Origin: Paraburkholderia caballeronis
Lineage (GTDB): Bacteria; Pseudomonadota; Gammaproteobacteria; Burkholderiales; Burkholderiaceae
DNA: 64,000 bases
NCBI RefSeq assembly: GCF_900104845.1
Contig: NZ_FNSR01000001.1
Span: 372,001-436,000 of the forward strand
Reading direction: 5' to 3'
Shown here: in pieces, positions 16,492 through 25,636 of the stretch
How the letters are laid out: each line of letters begins with the position of its first letter
Numbering within the stretch: position 1 is the stretch's first letter
Translations under genes and position numbers: made by a program
The notes under the pieces: model-generated
What the model was told of the DNA's origin: nothing
Databases searched by the model: none
What the model saw: only the letters and a program-made list of their open reading frames with translations

Positions 16492-17391
16492 ATGGACAAC
16501 TTCTCGTATCTGATCGGCATCGACGGCGGCGGCACCGGCACGCGCGTCGTGCTCGGCGACGCGCGCGGCGCCGAACTCGCGCAGGCGACGGCCGGGCCGT
16601 CCGGACTCGGGCTCGGCATCGCGCGCGCGTGGCAGTCGATCGAAGACGGGTGCCGCGCGGCGTTCGCCGATGTGGGCATTGCGCTCGACTGGCCGCGCTG
16701 CGTGCTCGGTTGCGGCCTCGCCGGCGTGAACAACCGCGACTGGCTCGCGGCGTTCCGCGCCGCCGCGCCGAATGTCGCCGGTCTTGCGATCGAGACCGAT
16801 GCCTATACGACGCTGCTCGGCGCGCATGGCGGCGAACCCGGCGTGATCGTCGCGCTGGGCACCGGCAGCATCGCGGCGGTGCTCGATGCGGACGGCGCGT
16901 CGCGCATCGCGGGCGGCTTCGGCTTTCCGTCCGGCGACGAGGCGAGCGGCGCATGGTTCGGTCTGCGAGCGATCGTGTATGCGCAACAGACCCTCGACGG
17001 CCGCGCGCCTGCCGACGCGTTCGCGCAGGCCCTGCTCGCGCACACCGGCGCAACGGATCGCGACAGCCTGATCGTGTGGCTGTGCGCGGCGAACCAGACC
17101 GCTTACGCGAGCCTCGCGCCGGCCGTACTCGCGCATCGCGACCACCCGTTTGTCGCGAAGCTGCTCGCCGAAGCCGGTGCGGAGATCGCGAAGATGGTCG
17201 TCGCGCTCGATCCGTCCGGCACGCTGCCCGCCGCGCTCTGCGGCGGTCTCGGCAAGCCGCTGCTCGACTGGGTGCCGGACGCGGTGCGCGCCCGGCTGCG
17301 CGCGCCGCTCGCGGATTCGGCGCACGGCGCGCTGCGGCTCGCGTTGCGCGAGGCCGCGCGGCTTCGCGACGAAGCGGCCTCGCGCGCGTGA
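16492..17391 (+). CDS. BadF/BadG/BcrA/BcrD-type ATPase, likely N-acetylglucosamine kinase
   Basis: A 299 aa protein of the ASKHA sugar-kinase fold. The first phosphate-binding motif is LIGIDGGGTGTRVVLGD (residues 7-23), the second VIVALGTGSIAAVL near residue 121, and an adenosine-type motif LCGGLGKPL lies near residue 249. Such proteins usually phosphorylate GlcNAc or similar amino sugars recovered from cell wall turnover. The ATG at 16492 starts right at the fold. It is followed after ~90 bp by a HAD phosphatase gene on the same strand. The exact sugar is not shown by the sequence. Confidence 0.82.
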   Translation: MDNFSYLIGIDGGGTGTRVVLGDARGAELAQATAGPSGLGLGIARAWQSIEDGCRAAFADVGIALDWPRCVLGCGLAGVNNRDWLAAFRAAAPNVAGLAIETDAYTTLLGAHGGEPGVIVALGTGSIAAVLDADGASRIAGGFGFPSGDEASGAWFGLRAIVYAQQTLDGRAPADAFAQALLAHTGATDRDSLIVWLCAANQTAYASLAPAVLAHRDHPFVAKLLAEAGAEIAKMVVALDPSGTLPAALCGGLGKPLLDWVPDAVRARLRAPLADSAHGALRLALREAARLRDEAASRA

Positions 17392-17478
17392 CGGCGCTGC
17401 GCCGGGCGCCAACGGCCTGCGCGGCGTCGCTTGCGCGGATGCTACGATTCGACGTTTGATTCTCTTCGCCTGCCTGCC

Positions 17479-18303
17479 ATGTACAAGGTCATCGCCACCG
17501 ATCTCGACGGAACGCTGCTCAACGCCGACCACCAGGTCGATCCGTTCACGGTCGCGACCGTCGGCGCGCTGGAGGCGCGGGGGCTGCCGTTCGTGATCGC
17601 GACGGGCCGGCACTATCGCGACGTCGCCGGCATTCGCGACGTGCTCGGCATCCGGCCGTATCTGATCACGTCGAACGGCGCGCGCGTGCATGCGCCGGAC
17701 GACACGCTGATTCACGCGCGCAACCTGTCCGCGCAAGCGGTGCGCCGGATCGTGCATCCGCAGATCACCGGCGAGCATGGCCGCGTGATCGTCAGCCTGT
17801 TCTCCGACGACTCGTGGCTGATCGACCGCGACGCGCCGCAACTGCTCGCGCTGCATCAGGATTCGGGGTTCGGCTATCAGGTGACCGACCTGCACGCGCA
17901 TCACGGCGAGGAGATCGGCAAGGTGCTGTACATCGGCGACCCGGCCGATCTCGCGCACGTCGCCGCGAATCTCGCGCGCGAATTCGGCGACGCGCTTTAT
18001 GTGACCTACTCGCTGCCGGATTGCCTCGAAGTGATGACGTCGGACGTGTCGAAGGGGCGCGCGCTGCGCGTCGTGCTGGAACGACTCGGCCTCGACGCGT
18101 CGGGCTGCGTCGCGTTCGGCGACAACATGAACGACATCGACCTGCTCGAAACCGCCGGCCATCCGTTCATGATGAACAACGCGAACCCGGACCTGATCGC
18201 GCGGCTGCCGTCGGTGCCGCGCATCGGCAACAACTTCGAAGCGGGCGTTGCGCATCATCTGCGCAGGCTGTTTCGGATGAACGACGAAATCGCGGCGTCC
18301 TGA
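17479..18303 (+). CDS. Cof-type HAD-IIB phosphatase
   Basis: A 274 aa haloacid dehalogenase-type hydrolase that probably dephosphorylates sugar phosphates or similar metabolites. Motif I is VIATDLDGTLLNADHQV (nucleophile Asp near residue 8). Motif II is FVIATGRHYRD, motif III is the Lys of VSKGRALR, and motif IV is VAFGDNMNDIDLLE near residue 213. The large cap between motifs II and III is typical of the Cof group. The ATG at 17479 is right before motif I. It follows the sugar kinase on the same strand, so the two may act on related sugar phosphates. Confidence 0.9.
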   Translation: MYKVIATDLDGTLLNADHQVDPFTVATVGALEARGLPFVIATGRHYRDVAGIRDVLGIRPYLITSNGARVHAPDDTLIHARNLSAQAVRRIVHPQITGEHGRVIVSLFSDDSWLIDRDAPQLLALHQDSGFGYQVTDLHAHHGEEIGKVLYIGDPADLAHVAANLAREFGDALYVTYSLPDCLEVMTSDVSKGRALRVVLERLGLDASGCVAFGDNMNDIDLLETAGHPFMMNNANPDLIARLPSVPRIGNNFEAGVAHHLRRLFRMNDEIAAS

Positions 18304-18344
18304 GCTTTTTTCGAACGGCTGCGTGCCGCGCGCTCAGGGCATCG

Positions 18345-19031
18345 TCATTGAGCGGCCGGCAGCGCGGCGCACGGGCAGTCGGTCGAGCGGCCGTCGAGGC
18401 CTTCGTGATCGTGCGTGAACGTCGCGGTCGGCCGGTCCGCGCTCCAGTCGATGCGCACTACATAGATGCTGTCGAAATCCGAACCGGGCCATGTCGGCAC
18501 GTCGGCATCGTTGCTGCCGTAGGTCGTCACGATCTTGCGGACCAGTTCCTCGACGTCGCGATGCTCCCACGCGATCAGCGCGGTGCGGCCCCGCCATTCG
18601 GGCGCGACGAGCGTGCGTTCGAGCGCGCCGATCTGCGAACGGCCATACGGCGTCTGCACCGGCATTCCGAACTGGATCGCGGTCGGCTCGATCGTCGCAA
18701 GCGGGCGCACGTAGTAATACGGATGTCCGCGGTCGTCCTTCTTCTCGCCCGGGTCCGGCGCGTAGATCGCGTCGGGTTTGCCGAATTTCGCGGCGATCAC
18801 CGCCGGCAAGGCGAGCGCGCGATTCAATCCCTGGCAGTTCAACTGCCCGAGTCCTTCAGGCGGTTTCTCGGCGTGGCGGACGAACACCAGCGTTTCGATG
18901 TCGGTCGGCGCGGCTCGCGTCGTCGGCGCGAACAGCACAGCCGTCGCGCTCACGCAAAGCGAAGCAGCGGTCCGCAAGGACAAGCGGAACGGGAAGGTTG
19001 AAAAGGAAAGCGGGCGCATGGCGGCGCGCAT
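18345..19031 (-). CDS. Exported histidine phosphatase-like protein
   Basis: About 228 aa with a signal peptide: a basic start, then a hydrophobic stretch, then TTRAAP as a probable cleavage site near residue 40. The core begins with ETLVFVRHAEKPPEG, the RH(A/G) motif of the histidine phosphatase superfamily. It contains a second catalytic-type His in LIAWEHRDVEEL, and the phosphate-pocket Arg is present. The protein is probably periplasmic. ATGs at 19031 and 19019 are both possible and neither has a strong ribosome site. It converges with the HAD phosphatase gene. The substrate is unknown. Confidence 0.78.
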   Translation of the reverse strand: MRAAMRPLSFSTFPFRLSLRTAASLCVSATAVLFAPTTRAAPTDIETLVFVRHAEKPPEGLGQLNCQGLNRALALPAVIAAKFGKPDAIYAPDPGEKKDDRGHPYYYVRPLATIEPTAIQFGMPVQTPYGRSQIGALERTLVAPEWRGRTALIAWEHRDVEELVRKIVTTYGSNDADVPTWPGSDFDSIYVVRIDWSADRPTATFTHDHEGLDGRSTDCPCAALPAAQ

Positions 19032-19151
19032 CGGCGGCAAGGGAAAGGGGAATCGGATGACGGTCGCCCGATTCTAGCAGCGGCGTCATCCGGCCACGCT
19101 CGAATCGGGCGGCTCCGCGCACGCTCGATGGCGTCGCGCGGACCTGGCGGA

Positions 19152-19862
19152 TCAGCGCCGTTGCGCGACCGCCGGATAGACGACGCCAGCGATGACCGCG
19201 CCGATCATCGGCGCGAGCCAGAACAGCCACAGTTGCGAGATCGCTTCGCCGCCGACGAACAGCGCCGGGCCGGTCGAGCGCGCCGGGTTCACCGACGTGT
19301 TGGTGACCGGAATCGAGATCAGGTGGATCAGCGTCAGGCACAGGCCGATCGCGATCGGCGCGAAGCCGGCCGGCGCGCGTTCGTCGGTCGCGCCGAGGAT
19401 CACGAACACGAAGAAGCCGGTCAGCACCGTTTCGCAGATGAACGCGGCGGCCATCGAATAGTGGCCCGGCGAGTGGTCGCCGTAGCCGTTCGTCGCGAAG
19501 CCGCTCGCGACCAGATCGAAGCCCGGCTTGCCGGTCGCGATCAGCGACAGCACGAACGCGCCGAGCGCCGCGCCGATCACCTGCGCGACGATGTACGGCA
19601 CGAGGTCGCGCACCGGGAAGCGGCCGGCGACGGTGAGCCCGACGCTGACCGCCGGGTTCAGGTGGCAGCCGGAGATATGGCCGATCGCGAACGCCATCGT
19701 CAGCACGGTCAGGCCGAACGCGAATGCGACGCCGACGAAGCCGATGCCGAGGCCATGAACCGGGCCGGCGAAGCTCGCCGCGAGCACCGCGCTGCCGCAG
19801 CCGCCCAGCACCAGCCAGAAGGTGCCGAACAGTTCGGCAATTAGTCTTTGGGATAAGCGCAT
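19152..19862 (-). CDS. aqpZ: Aquaporin Z, water channel
   Basis: A 236 aa six-helix inner membrane protein. Both NPA boxes are present: [12 protein letters not shown] near residue 70 and [14 protein letters not shown] near residue 190. The selectivity filter residues of water-specific channels are present (His in the fifth helix region [13 protein letters not shown], Arg right after the second NPA). Length and spacing match E. coli AqpZ. It starts with ATG at 19862 after a region carrying two TTGACA elements. It is a single gene. Confidence 0.95.
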   Translation of the reverse strand: MRLSQRLIAELFGTFWLVLGGCGSAVLAASFAGPVHGLGIGFVGVAFAFGLTVLTMAFAIGHISGCHLNPAVSVGLTVAGRFPVRDLVPYIVAQVIGAALGAFVLSLIATGKPGFDLVASGFATNGYGDHSPGHYSMAAAFICETVLTGFFVFVILGATDERAPAGFAPIAIGLCLTLIHLISIPVTNTSVNPARSTGPALFVGGEAISQLWLFWLAPMIGAVIAGVVYPAVAQRR

Positions 19863-20078
19863 CGTATGACACCTCGAAAAGTCGATTTGAAGGAGACGGA
19901 AAAGCCCGGCTTTCGATAAGTGCCAGATTCTAGGCAGTCCCTCGACTCAACGGGTGTCAACAATTGTCAATTCGGCAGTTATTGATCCCATTATTGACAG
20001 GCGTTCCGCGTTCGAATTGCGCGTTCGAGCCGATCGTTAAATATTCCGCATATCCGTCATAAAGCGGATTAGCGGCGA

Positions 20079-20107
20079 TTGCTAATTTCCCTATTTACGT
20101 CTAATCT
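20079..20107 (+). promoter_or_regulatory. Candidate sigma-70 promoter of the H-NS family gene
   Basis: TTGCTA, a 17-base spacer and TAATCT lie about 40 bp before the start codon. The surrounding 150 bp are much richer in A and T than the rest of the window, which suits binding by H-NS type proteins. Confidence 0.5.
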
Positions 20108-20147
20108 GCGTTGCAGTTGCAGCATCCACAAATGTGGGGGGAACGAA

Positions 20148-20444
20148 ATGTCGCAATATTCGGAACTCAAGGCTCAGATCGCCAGACTGACGGAGCAGGC
20201 GGAAGAGGCGCGGCGCACCGAGATCGCCGACGTGATCGCGGCTATCCGCGAGAAGATCGCCGAATACGGCCTGAGCGCGCAGGATCTGGGTTTCGCCACC
20301 GCGGCGAAGCGCGGGCGCCCGCCGAAAAAGGCGCCGCTGCCGCCGCGCTATCAGGATCCGAAGACCGGTGCGACGTGGAGCGGGCGGGGCAAGCCGCCGA
20401 AATGGATCGCCGGCAAGAATCGCGAACGTTATCTGATCGGTTAG
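20148..20444 (+). CDS. H-NS family nucleoid-associated protein
   Basis: A 98 aa DNA-binding protein. Residues 1-45 are a coiled coil for oligomerisation (SELKAQIARLTEQAEEARR). A basic linker with KRGRPPKKAPLP follows, and the C-terminal H-NS DNA-binding signature TWSGRGKPPKWIAGKN lies near residue 75. H-NS family proteins silence AT-rich, often horizontally gained genes and can influence flhDC. The ATG at 20148 follows GGGGGAACGAA. The AT-rich region before it suggests autoregulation. A terminator lies downstream. Confidence 0.92.
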   Translation: MSQYSELKAQIARLTEQAEEARRTEIADVIAAIREKIAEYGLSAQDLGFATAAKRGRPPKKAPLPPRYQDPKTGATWSGRGKPPKWIAGKNRERYLIG

Positions 20445-20536
20445 CGAGCCGGCGCTTAGGTCCTGTTTCGGTCCTGTTTCGGTCCTTCTTCGCCGTTCTT
20501 TACCGAAACGCCCGCGCAATGTCCGGCCGTCAGCGT

Positions 20537-20568
20537 AAAAAAAGCCGCATGGAACCCATGCGGCTTTT
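20537..20568. terminator. Bidirectional rho-independent terminator
   Basis: A perfect 10-bp stem (AGCCGCATGG / CCATGCGGCT) with a 3-base loop is flanked by seven As on the left and four Ts on the right. It separates the H-NS gene from the convergent glycosyltransferase gene. Confidence 0.88.
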
Positions 20569-20658
20569 GTACGTAAACTCTTCGATCGGCCTAATCGCAG
20601 CGCGCCGCCGATTAGCGACGCGCATTCGCCGGCTTTATCGCACCGGCGCGGCCCTGGC

Positions 20659-21723
20659 TTAACCAGCGGCGACCCGACGCAGAACCGGACGCTGTGCCGA
20701 TTCGACGAGCGTCGCATAGCTGTCGAGGTAATTGCGCGCCATCGTCTTCGAGCTGAAGCGGCGTTCGAATTGCGCGCGGATCGCTTCGCGGGACAGCGAA
20801 TCGATGTTCTGCAACGCGGCGACCGCACCCTGCACGTCCTCGACGATGTAGCCGGTCAAGCCGTTGTCGATCACCTCCGGCACCGAGCCGCGGTTGAACG
20901 CGATCACCGGCGTGCCGCACGCCATCGACTCGATCATCACGAGGCCAAACGGCTCCGACCAGTCGATCGGAAACAGCAGCGCCTTCGCGCCGGACAGGAA
21001 TGCGGGCTTCTGCGTCTCGTCGATCTCGCCGACGAATTCGACGTGCGCCTGCGAAAGCAGCGGCTCGATTTCCGTCCTGAAGTAATCGCGGTCGACCTTG
21101 TCCACCTTCGCGGCGATCTTCAGCGGCAGCCCGCTTTGCGCGGCGATCTTGATCGCGGTGTCCACGCGCTTTTCCGGGCAGATGCGGCCGAGGAACGCCA
21201 GATATTCCGGCTTGCGATCGGTCTGCGGCGTCAGCAGGTTCTCCGGCAGCCCGTGATAGATCGTGCTCAGCCAGTTCGCCTGCGGCAGCGGCTGGCGCTG
21301 CGAGTTCGAGATCGACACCACCGGCGCGTCCGGGAACGACTCGAACACCGGCTGCAGTTCCGGCAGGTCGAGCCGGCCGTGCAGCGTGGTCACGAACGGC
21401 GTGTCGAGCGTGGTGAACAGCGGGAACGGCAGGTAGTCGAGGTGAAAATGCAGCACGTCGAATTCGTGCGCGACGCGGCGCACGCGCTCCAGCAGCACGA
21501 TGTGCGGGGCAAGCGCGTCGCGGATCGTCGGATCGAGGCGCAGGGCGCGCGGCCACGCGGCTTCGAGCTTCGCCGAGGTCACCGAATCGCCGCTGGCGAA
21601 CAGCGTCACGTCGTGGCCGAGTTCGACCAGCGCTTCGGTCAGATAGGACACAACGCGCTCGGTGCCGCCGTAGAACTTCGGCGGAACGGCTTCGTACAGC
21701 GGCGCGATTTGTGCGATTCGCAT
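20659..21723 (-). CDS. Glycosyltransferase family 4 protein
   Basis: A 354 aa GT-B fold enzyme that moves a sugar from a nucleotide donor to an unknown acceptor. The N-terminal domain starts MRIAQIAPLYEAVPPKFYGG, with the GGTERVV loop. The C-terminal domain has FLGRICPEKRVDTAIK near residue 183 and the donor site SEPFGLVMIESMACGTPVIA, with E-x7-E, near residue 260. The ATG at 21723 follows GGAGATCACCCA; the open frame further upstream lacks similarity. It diverges from flhDC across ~590 bp. It might act on surface polysaccharide or on flagellar glycans, but nothing ties it to either. Confidence 0.9.
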   Translation of the reverse strand: MRIAQIAPLYEAVPPKFYGGTERVVSYLTEALVELGHDVTLFASGDSVTSAKLEAAWPRALRLDPTIRDALAPHIVLLERVRRVAHEFDVLHFHLDYLPFPLFTTLDTPFVTTLHGRLDLPELQPVFESFPDAPVVSISNSQRQPLPQANWLSTIYHGLPENLLTPQTDRKPEYLAFLGRICPEKRVDTAIKIAAQSGLPLKIAAKVDKVDRDYFRTEIEPLLSQAHVEFVGEIDETQKPAFLSGAKALLFPIDWSEPFGLVMIESMACGTPVIAFNRGSVPEVIDNGLTGYIVEDVQGAVAALQNIDSLSREAIRAQFERRFSSKTMARNYLDSYATLVESAQRPVLRRVAAG

Positions 21724-22313
21724 TGGGTGATCTCCATGAACTGAGGGCAGCGTGCAATACGTTCCCGGTGGCTCGGCAGCCGCTGCGATCGGCGCATGCG
21801 GCGCTTTCGGGTTATCCCTGATTCCCATTATCGGGATGCAGGGAATCGATTCCGAGCTGTTTTGCAAACACTTAACGTTGTTACAGCGAGAAACAGCACT
21901 GTAGCGGGTTTCGGGGGAACGGAGTCGCGACGGTCGCTCGCATGCGCAATTACCGGACCCGCTGTCGTGGCGGGTTTTGGGGTTTTTGTTACGCAGTAAT
22001 GAAAAGATCCTATAATTCGCCGCGCGTTTCCTTTTCGACGATATCGACGACATCGCCGATGCGGGGCGCTCCTCCCGAATCTCCGCCCAGCAGCCCCGCC
22101 GGCTGGCTTTGTCAGAAAAATTCCTACACAAATAGACGGTATTGCCTCACAGGCGGTTGGGGTGTCTGTCCGATTTCCATTTGTCCCTGCCCTGGACACA
22201 ATGCCTATACGGCCACCTGCGGGCCGATTGAACCAGCTTTCGCTGGATATGAGTAGGCAAACGTTTTCGCAAGCGGCCTGACCAGCCAATAGCTTCAAGT
22301 TTCGGGGGAATCC
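21724..22313. other. Intergenic region upstream of flhDC, 590 bp
   Basis: It holds a clear sigma-70 promoter and then a ~290 nt leader before flhD. The leader has a small stem-loop (CCAGC-TTTC-GCTGG at 22233-22246) and no convincing small gene. Master flagellar operons are commonly controlled by many factors binding here, but I see no specific operator I can name. Confidence 0.5.
21989..22016 (+). promoter_or_regulatory. Sigma-70 promoter of flhDC
   Basis: TTACGC, a 16-base spacer and a perfect TATAAT. Its position gives a leader of about 290 nt before flhD, as is usual for this class 1 flagellar operon. Confidence 0.75.
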
Positions 22314-22640
22314 ATGAGCGCGACCACGCACAGTGACATGCTCAGCGAGATCAAGGAAGTGAACCTGTCGTACCTGCTGCTCGCGCAACGGCTGCTGCGC
22401 GAGGACCGGGCGGCGGGCATGTTCCGTATGGGGATCTCGGAGCGGCTGGCCGACGTGCTGGCCAGTCTTTCGCTCGCGCAGACCGTGCGGCTCGCCGCAT
22501 CGAACCAGGTGTTATGCCGGTTCCGCTTCGACGACCACGCGATCCTCACGTCGCTCGCCGACAAGGGCAAATCCGCCGCCGCCGCGCAGACGCATTCCGC
22601 CATCCTGATGGCGAGCCAGCCGACCGAACAGCTCGACTGA
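22314..22640 (+). CDS. flhD: FlhD, flagellar master regulator subunit
   Basis: A 108 aa protein that joins FlhC in a hetero-hexamer activating class 2 flagellar promoters with sigma-70. The sequence fits FlhD throughout: EIKEVNLSYLLLAQRLLREDRAAGMFRMG at the N-terminus, then AQTVRLAASNQVLCRFRFDDHAIL. The single Cys near residue 68 corresponds to the position that links the FlhD dimer in E. coli. The ATG at 22314 follows GGGGGAATCC. flhC follows after 140 bp. Confidence 0.95.
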   Translation: MSATTHSDMLSEIKEVNLSYLLLAQRLLREDRAAGMFRMGISERLADVLASLSLAQTVRLAASNQVLCRFRFDDHAILTSLADKGKSAAAAQTHSAILMASQPTEQLD

Positions 22641-22780
22641 CGCGTCCGGGGCGCAGCGCGTCCCGCCCGTTCGTCCGCCCTGTCCGCCCTGTCCGCCGCG
22701 CCGTCCGCGTGCGGCGATGCGCGGCAGCGGTGCATCCGGCGCCGGCGCGGTGCGCCTGCCGCCGTTCTTTCTCACCTTTC

Positions 22781-23353
22781 ATGGCCACCAGAAGCGTCGT
22801 ACTCGAAGTCCGGCAGATTGCGCTCGCGACCGAACTGATCTCGCTCGGCGCGCGGCTGCCGCTGCTCGAAGCGGAGACGTCGCTGTCGCGCGACCGGCTG
22901 ACGAGGCTCTACAAGGAAGTGCGCGGCGAGTCGCCGCCGAAGGGCATGCTGCCGTTCTCCGCCGACTGGTTCATGAGCTGGCAGGCGAACGCGCATTCGT
23001 CGCTGTTCTACAACATCTTCCGGGTGATCCGCGGCCACGACGGCGCGCCGATCCAGTCGATCGTGAAGAGCTACCGGCTGTATCTGGAGCACGTGCAGCT
23101 TCACGCGGTCGAGCCGGTGCTGAGCATCACGCGCGCATGGACCCTCGTGCGTTATTTCGCGGCGGGCCTGCTGGAAGGCGTCGCGTGCACGCGTTGCGGC
23201 GGTCACTTCGTCGCCCATGCGCATGACCCGAAGAGCGGTTTCGTCTGCGGGCTGTGCCGGCCGCCGGCGCGCGCCGGCAAGCGCGGCCGCCGCGCCGGCG
23301 CGGCGCGCGAAACCGGCCTGCCGGAGCACAACGACGCGCCGGCGCGCGGCTAG
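22781..23353 (+). CDS. flhC: FlhC, flagellar master regulator subunit
   Basis: A 190 aa DNA-contacting partner of FlhD. It has QIALATELISLGARLPLLEAETSLSR near the start, matching the FlhC helix region, and a zinc site built from CTRCGG and CGLC near residues 133-157. A basic Arg/Lys tail follows. The ATG at 22781 gives the usual FlhC length; the open frame further upstream overlaps flhD in another phase and is not coding. Together with flhD it defines this flagellar system as FlhDC-controlled rather than sigma-54/FleQ-controlled. Confidence 0.95.
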   Translation: MATRSVVLEVRQIALATELISLGARLPLLEAETSLSRDRLTRLYKEVRGESPPKGMLPFSADWFMSWQANAHSSLFYNIFRVIRGHDGAPIQSIVKSYRLYLEHVQLHAVEPVLSITRAWTLVRYFAAGLLEGVACTRCGGHFVAHAHDPKSGFVCGLCRPPARAGKRGRRAGAARETGLPEHNDAPARG

Positions 23354-23506
23354 CGCGAACGGCCGGGACGGGCGGCCGCGGCCGCCTTCGTTGCCGCCTT
23401 TCGGGGTTGCGGGCGGGGGTGAAGCGCGCGCGGACCAGCCCGTAAGCTTCGCCGCGCCGGGTGTTTTTCGCGCCCGGACGACCAGGGGCAAACACCGACA
23501 AGCCGC

Positions 23507-23537
23507 GCGGGCCGCCGCGCCTTGCCCGGCGGCCCGC
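23507..23537 (+). terminator. GC-rich hairpin after flhC
   Basis: A perfect 11-bp stem (GCGGGCCGCCG / CGGCGGCCCGC) with a 9-base loop lies between flhC and the motA promoter. No T-run follows, so it is only a possible terminator. The rest of the 309 bp gap holds no gene. Confidence 0.4.
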
Positions 23538-23579
23538 AGACGGCCGCCGCTGCGCGTTCGCGCCGCAGTTCGCATGGAC

Positions 23580-23606
23580 CAAAGTTTTTCCCGACTGTGC
23601 CGTAAA
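23580..23606 (+). promoter_or_regulatory. Sigma-28 (FliA) promoter of the mot-che operon
   Basis: CAAAGTTT, 11 bases, GCCGTAAA. The spacing is exactly that of the fliC site, and 14 of 16 positions match TAAAGTTT-N11-GCCGATAA. It lies 57 bp before the motA start. Confidence 0.88.
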
Positions 23607-23662
23607 CCAGCTATTGACGCCAACCACGGAGGTCGGCGGCGCATTCTTGTGAGGACCCGGCT

Positions 23663-24523
23663 GTGCTGATTTTTGTGGGAACACTCGTGACGATCGCGTC
23701 CGTCTTCGGCGGTTATGCGCTGGAAGGCGGCCATCTCGCCGCGCTGCTGCAGCCGGTCGAAGTGCTGATGATCGCCGGCGCGGGTGTCGGCGCATTCATC
23801 CTCGGCAACGGAATCAAGACGATCAAGTCGACCCTCGGCGTGCTGCCGAAGCTGTTCAAGGGGTCGAAGTACAACAAGGACGTCTACATGGAGCTGATGG
23901 CGCTCCTGTACGTGCTGCTCGCGAAGGCGCGCAAGGAAGGCACGCTGACGCTCGAAGCCGACATCGACGATCCGCAGAAGAGCCCGCTCTTCACGCAGTA
24001 TCCGAAGATCCTCGCGGACGATCACATCATCGAGTTTCTCACCGACTATCTGCGGCTGATGGTCGGCGGCAACATGAACGCTTTCGAAATCGAAAGCCTG
24101 ATGGACGAGGAAATCGAGACGCACCATGCCGAGAGCGAAGCGCCCGCGCATGCGCTGTCGAAGGTCGGCGACGCGATGCCGGCATTCGGTATCGTCGCGG
24201 CGGTGATGGGCGTCGTGCACACGATGGCGTCGGCGGACAAGCCGCCCGCGGTGCTCGGCGAGATGATCGCGCAGGCGCTGGTCGGCACGTTCCTCGGGAT
24301 CCTGCTGTCGTACGGCCTGATCAGCCCGCTCGCGAGCCTCGCGGAGCAGCGCGCGGCCGAGGAAACGAAGATGTTCCAGTGCATCAAGGTGACGATCCTC
24401 GCCAGCCTGAACGGCTACGCGCCGGCGATCGCCGTCGAGTTCGGCCGCAAGGTGCTGTACTCGACCGAGCGCCCGTCGTTCTCCGAGCTGGAAGAACACG
24501 TGCGCCGCGTGAAGGCGAAGTGA
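23663..24523 (+). CDS. motA: MotA, flagellar stator subunit
   Basis: A 286 aa inner membrane protein that forms the proton channel with MotB and pushes on FliG. It has four membrane segments: two at the N-terminus and two after residue 165 (AFGIVAAVMGVVHTMAS and LVGTFLGILLSYGL). The cytoplasmic loop between them carries LLAKARKEGTLTLEADI, with the Arg and Glu that contact the rotor. The start is GTG with GAGGA 8 bases upstream. It is first in the mot-che operon. Confidence 0.96.
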   Translation: MLIFVGTLVTIASVFGGYALEGGHLAALLQPVEVLMIAGAGVGAFILGNGIKTIKSTLGVLPKLFKGSKYNKDVYMELMALLYVLLAKARKEGTLTLEADIDDPQKSPLFTQYPKILADDHIIEFLTDYLRLMVGGNMNAFEIESLMDEEIETHHAESEAPAHALSKVGDAMPAFGIVAAVMGVVHTMASADKPPAVLGEMIAQALVGTFLGILLSYGLISPLASLAEQRAAEETKMFQCIKVTILASLNGYAPAIAVEFGRKVLYSTERPSFSELEEHVRRVKAK

Positions 24524-24554
24524 GCGCGGCCATGGTCAGCACAGGGAGCAGCCG

Positions 24555-25595
24555 GTGAGCAACGACAAGGACCGCGCGATCGTCGTGAAGCGGATCACGC
24601 CCGCGCGCAAGGGCCACCATGGCGGCGCATGGAAGCTCGCGTACGCGGACTTCATGACCGCGATGATGGCGTTCTTCCTGCTGATGTGGCTGCTGAGTTC
24701 GGTGACGACGACGCAGTTGCACGGCATCGCGGAGTACTTCAACCAGCCGCTGAAGATCACGCTGTGGGGCGGCGACCGCAGCGCCGAGGATTCGAGCATC
24801 CTGAAGGGCGGCGGACGCGACGTGTCGACCGAGGATCAGGGCATCACGCGCCGCAGCGACGGCCAGGACATACGCACCGCGCAGCGCAGCCAGACGCACA
24901 ACGACGACCAGGCGATGAAGCAGTTGCAGGGCTCGATGGAGCGCCGCGAGCAGGAGCGCCTGCACGACCTGCAGGTGAAGCTGATGGCCGCGATCGAGGC
25001 GAACCCGGTGCTGCGCCAGTTCAAGCAGCAGATCCGCATCGATTCCACGCTCACCGGCCTGCGCATCGAGATCGTCGATTCGCAGAAGCGGCCGATGTTC
25101 GCGACCGCGCGCGACACCGTCGAGCCGTACATGCGCGACATCCTGCGTGCGATCGGCAAGACGCTGAACGACGTGCCGAACCGCATCGTCGTGCAGGGCC
25201 ACACCGACGCCGTCCCGTACGCGGGCGGCGAAAAGGGTTACAGCAACTGGGAGTTGTCCGCCGACCGCGCGAACGCGTCGCGCCGCGAGCTGATCGCGGG
25301 CGGGATGGACGAATCGAAGGTGCTGCGCGTGCTCGGTCTCGCATCGACGCAGAACCTGAACAAGGCTGATCCGCTGGATCCGGAGAATCGCCGGATCAGC
25401 ATCATCGTGCTGAACCACAAGTCCGAAGAGGCGCTGACGCGCGACGACACGACGACCACCACGCTGTCCGACGACGCCGCCGGTTCCGCGAAGGCGTTGC
25501 TGCCGTCGATCGCGCCCGGGGCCGCCGCCGAGCCGCCGCATCTGGCGCCGGTCGCGGGCGCCGGCGTCGCGCCGGCCAATGCGGCGGGGCACTGA
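24555..25595 (+). CDS. motB: MotB, flagellar stator subunit
   Basis: A 346 aa peptidoglycan-anchored partner of MotA. The single membrane helix follows YADFMTAMMAFFLLMWL; Asp32 is the proton-carrying residue. A plug/linker precedes the OmpA-like peptidoglycan-binding domain (about residues 160-295), with RIVVQGHTDAVPY and NWELSADRANASRREL. A Thr/Ala/Pro-rich tail of ~45 residues follows. It starts with GTG at 24555, 31 bp after motA. Confidence 0.96.
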   Translation: MSNDKDRAIVVKRITPARKGHHGGAWKLAYADFMTAMMAFFLLMWLLSSVTTTQLHGIAEYFNQPLKITLWGGDRSAEDSSILKGGGRDVSTEDQGITRRSDGQDIRTAQRSQTHNDDQAMKQLQGSMERREQERLHDLQVKLMAAIEANPVLRQFKQQIRIDSTLTGLRIEIVDSQKRPMFATARDTVEPYMRDILRAIGKTLNDVPNRIVVQGHTDAVPYAGGEKGYSNWELSADRANASRRELIAGGMDESKVLRVLGLASTQNLNKADPLDPENRRISIIVLNHKSEEALTRDDTTTTTLSDDAAGSAKALLPSIAPGAAAEPPHLAPVAGAGVAPANAAGH

Positions 25596-25636
25596 TGCGC
25601 AGCGGCCACGGCAATCCTGCGTGAAGCGAGGTCTGG

